Assembly: GCA_032718475.1 (NCBI GenBank)
Contig: JAUCBJ010000091.1
Coordinates: 1-64,000 of the forward strand
Origin: Nemertoderma westbladi
Lineage: Eukaryota > Xenacoelomorpha > Nemertodermatida > Nemertodermatidae
Length of the DNA: 64,000 nucleotides
Reading direction: 5' to 3'
Below, in pieces: positions 56,670 to 64,000 of the stretch; positions within the stretch are counted from its first letter, which is position 1, and the number at the start of each line of letters is the position of its first letter. Under the pieces are notes generated by a model. It was given only the letters and a program-made list of their open reading frames with translations, had not been told where the DNA came from and searched no databases. Position numbers and translations under genes: made by a program.

Positions 56670-58063
56670 CCGTAATTCGGGGTGACTTGATACAGTTTTT
56701 GCCTTTAACTGTGAATATCTTCTGAAGTTTTTATCCTACACAGACTGACAGATGGAATAAAAAGAAAATTTTATAGTCGGGATGAGTACTACACCACTAG
56801 ACTAAAGCACTATTTCAGGTGCTTAGTCTAGTTGGTGTTTTTTTCTTAAAAACCAGCTATATCAAGTCACCCCACATAACGGGGTGACTTGATACACAAG
56901 CAAATTTTCCGCAATAATACCACTCTGTGAATGAGTTTGGATCATATTGTAGGCTGTGGGGGTGACTTGATACATCTTGGAAATTTTAAAAAAAGAACGA
57001 AGTCACCACCTAACGGGGATATAAAATTATGGCTAAAATTAAAAATATCTCCATTTTTTATGGCAAAATATTTCATATTTAACAAGTTAAATTGCACTTT
57101 AAAAACGAAAAAGACCTTCATTGCATAGTGACATCCAGACACCAGTAAGTAAGACAATACATTTTAGAAAAAACTGGAAACTAAAACAATGATTTTATTT
57201 AAGCACAAATTTTGCAAAATTAAGGTTTAAGTAAAGATAAAATATTTTAGAAAATTTAACATATAACAATATTTAACAAGTTAAATTGCACTTTAAAAAC
57301 GAAAAAGACTTTCATTGCATTGTGACATCCTGACACCAGTAAATAAGACAAAACATTTTAGAAAAAACTGGAAACTAAAACAATGATTTTAAGCACAAAT
57401 TTTGCAAAATTAAAGTTTAAGTAAAGATAAAATATTTTAGAAAATTTAACATAGGCCTATAACAATATTTAACAAGTTAAATTGGACTTTAAAAACGAAA
57501 AAGACCTTCATTGCATAGTGACATCCTGACACCAGTAAGTAAGACAATACATTTTAGAAAAAACTGGAAACTAAATCAATGAATTTAAGCACAAATTTTG
57601 CAAAATCGACGTTTAAGTCATAGGTAGTCACAGGTATCTGGGTATCAGAACATTTTTTCCTACATTATACCATATATATGTATCAATTCACCCCATTTTG
57701 AGACACACTTTCAAAAAACGGGCACTCCACCCCCAATTCATATGAAAATTTGTAAATGCTCATAATATTCAAACTCATCTATTAGCATCTGTAAAAATAT
57801 TTTTTGAACAACATTAACCCAAAGTGTCAAAAATTTGACCTATATTTTGACATTGAAAAAAAGTGAATTTTTGAAAAATGCATTTTTGGCTCTAGTGATC
57901 ACAAATGCGAAGCAATGACAAAATTTATTTTACTATTTGATAGACAATTTATTCAGACATCTTCTAATATTTCAATTTTTATCATAACATCACGCAATCA
58001 CCCACAATCCATTAAAGAAAAAAAGTGTAACTTGCTGTATCTTGCTGTCACCCCGAATTACGG
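56670..58063. mobile_element. Non-autonomous TIR DNA element, 1394 bp, TA target
   Basis: Perfect 17-bp terminal inverted repeats, CCGTAATTCGGGGTGAC at 56670 and its complement ending at 58063, are flanked by TA on both sides (56668-56669 and 58064-58065). Inside, the left end repeats GGGGTGACTTGATAC at about 56680, 56881 and 56959 and carries an inverted copy near 56860. No transposase frame is present. The TA duplication and size suggest a Tc1/mariner-type or similar MITE; the superfamily is not proven. Confidence 0.85.
57081..57620. repeat. Tandem repeat of about 195 bp, nearly three units
   Basis: Units start with AACAAGTTAAATTG at 57081, 57275 and 57471 and share ACGAAAAAGAC, TGACATCC, GACACCAGTAA and AGAAAAAACTGGAAACTAAA. 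It lies inside the TIR element. The third unit carries a small insertion (TAGGCC) at its left edge. Confidence 0.9.
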
Positions 58064-58065
58064 TA

Positions 58066-59519
58066 CTGTACTGTCTTATCACAGTTGTCAAATGTCAGTG
58101 TATTATCTATGTATAGGCCTATTACAGTATTACATTTACAGTAAGTACTGAAGTAGGCCTATTTCTGTATTTGGCCTAATCAGCTAATACGCAGAGCAGA
58201 TGACGAACAGAGAGCAGGAGAGAGAGACACAGACGTTTGGACGTAGGGCAGTTGTAGGCCCTATGGCAGCGGCCCACGGCAGGGCCTGCTAGGAAAGGAC
58301 ATGGATTAAATTACACTCCACGATTACAAAGGACAATACTTTCATACACTGATAATATTTAATAAAATCATTTTACAAGACGTAATAAATTCGATAATAT
58401 ACTATAATACTAATATATTCGACACTATAATGAAAAAGTAATGTTCTTCGATAAAAAAAAAGTATCGGAAAGAAACGCTTTTTTAACTAATTTTGATTGA
58501 CCGAGGTTAAATGAAATTAGTGACAATGGATTTCTTTCCGGACACGTTTTTTTGATCGTAGACACTATTTTATCTGAAAAATTAATCGATTTACCGGTTT
58601 ACATTTAATATATATTTCGTTTTTTTTTTATCTACACCCCCATGCGGGGCAAATGGTTCCATTTAATAGTAAAATATTGTTAAAATTAATTATAAAAATA
58701 CACACATATGACGTATAAAATATATAGTTATGATTATGAGTCATGAGTAGTTAAATAAAATATTTGCTATGAACCAAGAACGGATAATGGAGGACAGTGG
58801 TTGCAGGAGAGAGCGTGGTTTCGGTCTATATTTCTATGGCCACAAAATTTACATTCACAGGCCGTGTTATTGATATCGTGGAATGGTGTCAAGTCAAATG
58901 CACAGTTTATAATGGAAGCCGTGCACTGTAGCCCTTGTAATCAAATGGCGGTATCTTTGGTTTGAGTTTTTCCATGTTGTCGACTTGAAGGCCGGTCCTT
59001 AAGGCCGGTCTCCTGTACAAAGTTTAGTTCCCTTCCCATTCTGTATGAACGATATTCATTTAGCGCTTCCGTATTAAAGGGGTACTTGGTTGCGAGTTCT
59101 TCTACATATGACTGACATCCAATCAGTTTAAAAGCTAATGTTGTGGATGAATTTTAGTGAATATTTAGGAGCCGCTTTACATATCTGCCTTTAATTTTAT
59201 CAATTTCTTTGAGGTTGTTAGCGGTGAAATAAAGCGCAATTTCATGGAAAGCATAGGATAACATTGGATCAATTTTCATGTTAAATATTAGTATTCCAGT
59301 TTCTATGGTTAATATATATTTAGTTAAACAGCAGTAATAATTATTGTCAATGATAGGCCTAGTATTTTTATGAATTATCATTAAAATATGGCGAATACAA
59401 ATTGTCATATGTTATATTATTTTTACGTATTATACTTCAAACAGTGTTATGCAAATTCTTATAATTAATGATGCATTGTCCAATTTGAATTATTTCGATT
59501 AACAAAAAAACACATCCAT
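58066..59519. other. AT-rich intergenic region
   Basis: No gene, RNA or clear mobile element is seen. The short open frames here have no recognisable motif. Confidence 0.45.
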
Positions 59520-59529
59520 AGACATGGCG

Positions 59530-60836
59530 GGTAACAGACGTTTCGGTCTAAGACGTTTTGGCCTAGGACGTTTCGGCCCAATGAATGAAATACAAGATTT
59601 TCTTGTCGGACGTTTTGGCCCAAAGACTCACTTTACTCCCTTAAATAAACTATTAATAATAAGTTATTCAATATATTTGTTTTGTAGTTTTTTACGTTCG
59701 TTACGAGGAACTGCTCCGACACGACACCTGTTTGAAAGTCGTCAAGATCGAAGTTCTACATTATATTTACAAATAATAACTAATGTAATATTATTATTAT
59801 TATTTATTTATATAAATTTACACCATACTGTAACTTAGAACAAAGATAACATATGCTGACAAATTAACTTTAGTTAATACAGTTAGATAGTTAAAAGTAA
59901 GTAATAGTAAAGGTAATAGGTAAAGTAATAAAGGTAAAGTAATAGTTAAAAACATACGTATTTTAAAATGTGAGTCAATAAATAAAGTACATTAAAATAC
60001 ACCGAATTAAAATTATTACTGTATTTTAATGTTAGACTTAAAAATATAATAGATAAGAAATATTCCATTAAAGGAGCATTGCTTTATGAGACAGGCTGGA
60101 TGTCATATGGAATGAGATAAAATATATGCGTATTAAACTTAAATTTAGATGAAATATATGGGTATTAAATTTAAATTTAGAGGAAATATATGCGTATTAA
60201 AAGGACCAGAGTGGATGTGAAGTGAAATAAAATATGTATTAATAAAAGCATTATACGTCGTTATCTATGGGTATAAATCATCTATCATCGAGATGAGAGT
60301 TATTGTTTCAACAGATCATTAAGACATTGCTGCATTACACTGTCCAGCTACAACAATTATCAATTGAGTAGGCCTAATGTTTAAACTAATGAAGTATCTC
60401 CAAAATAATCGATCAGACGCGATTATTTAAGCCCTAAATGGTTCGTGAAATTGATTCGCTTTAGTAGAATATTAGCAATGTGGTACTCGGTACCAAAAGT
60501 TTTGTTCTGACTTGCATTTTTTCGGCCGCAAAACATAATAGGGCAGAGCACCACATGCATAATGTTTATTTTATTTTGAAATAAATTAAATAGCCATTTC
60601 ATGAAAGATATTTCATAAGTGTTTGTATATTATTGTGAAATAATTATAATTTTAATGAATAATTATTATCATATCACACAAGTTGGCCTTTTCATTCGGT
60701 TACAGTTACAGTCAGGCCGAAACGTCCGGGCCGAATCGTCCGAGCCGAAATGTCCGGGCCGAAACGTCCTGGACCGAAACGTCCTAGGCCGAAACGTCCT
60801 GGACCGAAACGTCCTAGGCCGAAACGTCTGTATACC
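59530..60836. mobile_element. Foldback DNA element with 10-bp target duplication, Mutator-like
   Basis: The left end GGTAACAGACGTTTCGG and the right end, whose complement reads GGTATACAGACGTTTCGG, form terminal inverted repeats with a one-base indel. Subterminal arrays of a 15-bp GGACGTTTCGGCCTA-type motif follow, three to four on the left and about eight in reverse on the right (60716-60828). AGACATGGCG flanks both sides exactly (59520-59529 and 60837-60846). A 10-bp duplication fits Mutator-like elements (8-11 bp). The interior is AT-rich with no transposase. Confidence 0.8.
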
Positions 60837-60846
60837 AGACATGGCG

Positions 60847-62329
60847 GTTAAAATGTCTGAATTTTATTATTTTACATAAACTAATTAATTATAATAATTA
60901 TTATATCTTTGCGACTCTCTGTGTTTATTTTATTAGTTTAACTACCATTTTACCAAGTTCGGGGTTTATCTATTACAATTTCAGTATTAAATATCTGAAT
61001 GTAGTGTGGGTTTTCCCGATTTAATCGCCATCTATGCAAATAAAGGCGGGGTATCTCAGTTGATTGCGCGTGTAGAATTTTCACCGATTAATGTGTTTAC
61101 AGTGCTACATAAAACAAGCTGGCAAGCCTGGAAGGTTCACGGTCCTCCTACTTAATCAGTACAATAATAATACGTTTTCGTTCGGGTAGGCCTATGTTTC
61201 CTTTTCACTTGTTCCCATCGTAGGCGACCTCATGCTCCTGTGCTCATCCCACCACGACCACGACCACCAGTTACGAGTTGGGTAGGCGTCTACCGGCAAC
61301 CGGTAAGTAATTACGCGCCACACGACGTCATCCCGCCATCCGCCAACATTTATACTGGTACGGTAAGCCTACCACCTACCGGCTGGCTACCATCGCACCG
61401 TAGGTCTACCGCCTACGCCTACCGGTCAACCGGTAACGGTAGGCTACCGCGTACCGGTACAGCGGTACTCAAAGTCGTACCGGTATTGTCGTAATTGACA
61501 AATGCAGGATTAAACCGTAACCCGTTCCAGTACCGGTACCATATGCATCTGAACGACTGGACGGTTAATCTCATAGCATAGCTGCATAGGCCTACTGGTA
61601 GTCAGTGCGAAGTCGCCTGCGAACATGGCGAAATATTATATTTACTGCTAGGGCTAGGCTAGGACCTACTGCTGTACTGACCTATGACAGTATGAAGATA
61701 GGCAGATAGGCCTACAGTGGTCAGGTAGTACCGGTCCGGTATGCCTACTACAGGCAGACAATCAGACAGTACTAGCAGTGCTAATTAATTACCTTAATTA
61801 AATCTTCAATTAGGTCATAATGTAGGTCCAAATTTAAAAATCGGCCTCCGTTAATCGATTTACAAATAATTCAGGTACCTCCATGCCAAATATCAGAATC
61901 ATTCATTGCGTTCCCTATGACAAGATAGCTTTTTCCTAAACCATGCGAAAACACGCAAATATAGCGCTCACATCGCACAAATACCATCTCGACACCCAAT
62001 TTTTTGTATGAGCCTTCGCCATCCCTATATCTAACTTTTGTCCAAATTTTGTTTCGATTGATTAATAAATAACTGAGATATCGCTCTGGACACACACACA
62101 CACACACACACACACTAACACACACACACACACACATTACGGTAATAATGGTCACCTATGTCAAGGACCGTGAACCAATAAATGGGAAATTAAGTAAAAC
62201 GCCGGATGGTTTCCCTAGTTACAGGTGTTTGTAAAATTAGCACGTTGCTTAGCTGCCCTGCTATCGGTTATATTTAATATTTCGTTAATAACTCATACCC
62301 TGCCATCATAGTGTGGTTAACAGCTATAA
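60847..62329. other. Intergenic region rich in ACCGGT and AGGCCT palindromes
   Basis: No gene is seen. Around 61280-61550 the palindrome ACCGGT recurs densely, often as TACCGGTA. A CA dinucleotide repeat lies at about 62091-62137. Confidence 0.55.
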
Positions 62330-62880
62330 TTGTGCCCTTATTTAAGAAAGGCGATCCCACGGACCAATATAATTACCGCCCTGTTTCTCTGACCTGTGTA
62401 TCGTGCAAACTTAATGGAACTTTGTATAAAAAACGAACTATCTGATTATTTACTCATAAATAAAATTATATCGAAGGCGCAGCACGGTTTTGTGAAATGT
62501 AGATTGGATGTACTCAACTTTTGGAATGTTCAACTGAATGGTACAAGGGTTTAGACAAACGCTATACAGTTGATATTGTATATGTCGATTTAGCCAAGGC
62601 ATTCGATTCAGTTGTTCACCGAAAGTTGATACATAAATTGGCCAGTTATGGGGTAACCGGTGATTTGTTGTGCTGGATTGAAGCTTTTCTCTGTAATCGT
62701 ACTCAGAATGTAATTATTGGTAATAGTATTTCATCTTCCGTTAATGTTATCTCAGGAACGTTCCAAGGTAGTTTCTTGGGCCGCTATTATTTTTTCTTTA
62801 TATCAATGAGCTACCCGAGCTAATACCAAATGTATTTGTAATAAATGTATCGTGTAAATTTTTTGCGAATGACTTACTGT
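62330..62880 (+). pseudogene. LINE reverse transcriptase fragment
   Basis: The reading begins with VPLFKKGDPTDQYNYRPVSL, a typical RT start, shifts frame near 62410-62510, and continues as YVDLAKAFDSVVHRKL (catalytic Asp region) and SGTFQGSFLG (usually GVPQGSVLGP). The FADD box is damaged to FANDL near 62865. It is short and several lesions mark it as dead. Style is CR1/Jockey-like; it may or may not be the family of the fragment at 5995-6614. Confidence 0.8.
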
Positions 62881-63069
62881 AAAGTTGCACGCGAGATCAG
62901 GCGATAGTGATTTGCAGCGCACTGCGTATACTGGAAAGCTGGACAGCCAATTGGCAACTAAACATAGCGGCTCATAAGTGCACTCACTCTTCTTCGTTTT
63001 GGTGTCAGTAAAGCTAATGTAGTTACAGAACAATTTATATATTATATATAATTTATATATATGTTATAT

Positions 63070-63684
63070 ATTAATATTTTCTAAACGGTCGGCATTCCAT
63101 CAAAGGAGGAACTAATGAGAACCGACATTTTTATTGCCCACCTGGAGACACTTCGTTCTGTCAATATAAACGCACTGGTGAGCTGCCGGTGGACAAAAAC
63201 CACTATCTTGACTATTCATTTATTGGATATATACATCCCTATCTACCGCCGCCTTACATCGAAAAGACTACTCATACGTGTCTGCCGGGTTTCACCCAAA
63301 ACCAATCTGAGTCTTTTAATTCTCTGGTCTGGCTTCGTGCTGCCAAACACAAGTTTTTTGGTACCACCCGTATCAAAAGCCTTGAGCGCCATATTATATT
63401 ATAATAATGGTGCCTCAGCCCGAGCTCTAATTCTAGAAAAACTCATTGTATGTGATGTGGACGGATCTATGATTATGGAGCAAAAACATATCAGAAAGGA
63501 TTCCATGCGAATTGCTGACAGCCTGGAGAAAGTCAATAAGAAAGACCAGAGGAGACAGAGATACGAGTCCAAATTGGCGAAGTTGTCTAAGGATTCCGAC
63601 AAGGATTATTTACCCGGAGGCTACTACAGTAGGACTCGAGAACTTTCATTAGGCGCTGAGAATTACATTTATAATTATTATTAA
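63070..63684 (+). pseudogene. C-terminal fragment of a Mutator-like transposase-domain protein
   Basis: One frame (about 63080-63404) contains HFYCPPGDTSFCQYKR and LPGFTQNQSESFNSLVW. After a frameshift near 63380 another frame gives AILYYNNGASARALILEKL and RQRYESKLAKLSKDSDKDYLPGGYY, ending at 63684. This order resembles the C-terminus of the uncharacterised Mutator-like transposase-domain proteins abundant in aquatic invertebrates. The catalytic core is absent, so it is a 5'-truncated, frameshifted copy. The family call rests on remembered motif patterns and needs a search. Confidence 0.55.
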
Positions 63685-64000
63685 AACATAACTGTTATTT
63701 TTATTTGGACCGCTAGATAGCCTGTATGCCTAATAGACGTGGTCAGTGACTCTCAAACCTGTCTAGTTAGATTCAGCACCATCGATTTAGTCATAAAATA
63801 TTTAAGATTTTTGTTAAACCTCATAAAATGGCTTTAAAATGTTGAAAAATTATGTTATTTAATTTTTAGTGTTTTTCTCGAAATGCACTTTTTTGAGCTT
63901 CAAAATGCATCTCCTCCGCCATTTTTGGGCATATCCTAGTTTTTGTTTTATTCGATGGGCAATCACATGCAGAACAAAAGTTATGCTTTTTATAACTTCA
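63685..64000. other. Right-edge region
   Basis: No gene is seen in the last 316 bases. Confidence 0.5.

Overview
The window is animal nuclear DNA dominated by retrotransposons. Three recognisable cellular genes, all strongly metazoan in type, lie in it: SLU7 (7161-8894, +), XRCC4 (49469-50449, +) and RBM26/27 (53903-56617, -). Each is one uninterrupted reading frame, although the vertebrate orthologues are split into many exons. BEL/Pao, APE-type LINE, Mutator-like and TA-inserting elements, AT-rich intergenic DNA and very frequent AGGCCT and ACCGGT palindromes fit an invertebrate, probably marine. I cannot name the phylum.

Left part: bases 1-5994 are the 3' part of a BEL/Pao LTR retrotransposon (copy A) that landed inside an older LINE fragment (5995-6614, -). 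SLU7 follows, then a pyrimidine-rich minisatellite (9766-12171).

Centre: bases 12891-44162 are one giant BEL/Pao element (outer copy). It has 1177-bp LTRs that differ at about 3 positions and a perfect 5-bp target duplication, CGTAG. Without nested material it would be about 18.7 kb, far longer than usual BEL/Pao elements. It carries a 2.2-kb leader, gag-protease-RT-RNase H-integrase, a 1.6-kb spacer with a block identical in three copies, and an extra ORF of about 1.4 thousand codons (38649-42907). The product of that ORF has CCHC knuckles and a basic tail but no envelope features. Inside the integrase region sits a related non-autonomous element (23206-35048). It lost RT, RNase H, integrase and most of the extra ORF, yet keeps one clean 1654-codon Gag-protease frame. 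The outer copy has a broken gag but an open pol (split only by the insertion), so the two look complementary. The right end of the inner copy is a cut LTR joined to a second copy of 772 bp of outer pol. This resembles an exchange between filled and empty alleles, or an assembly join.

Right part: a decayed APE-type LINE (45996-48734), preceded by a strong 37-bp hairpin; XRCC4; a long gene-free stretch; RBM26 on the minus strand, convergent with XRCC4; a 1.4-kb TA-flanked TIR element starting about 50 bp upstream of the RBM26 start codon; a 1.3-kb foldback element with a 10-bp target duplication (Mutator-like); and fragments of a LINE RT and a Mutator-like transposase-domain gene at the right edge. 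No tRNA, rRNA or CRISPR array was seen.
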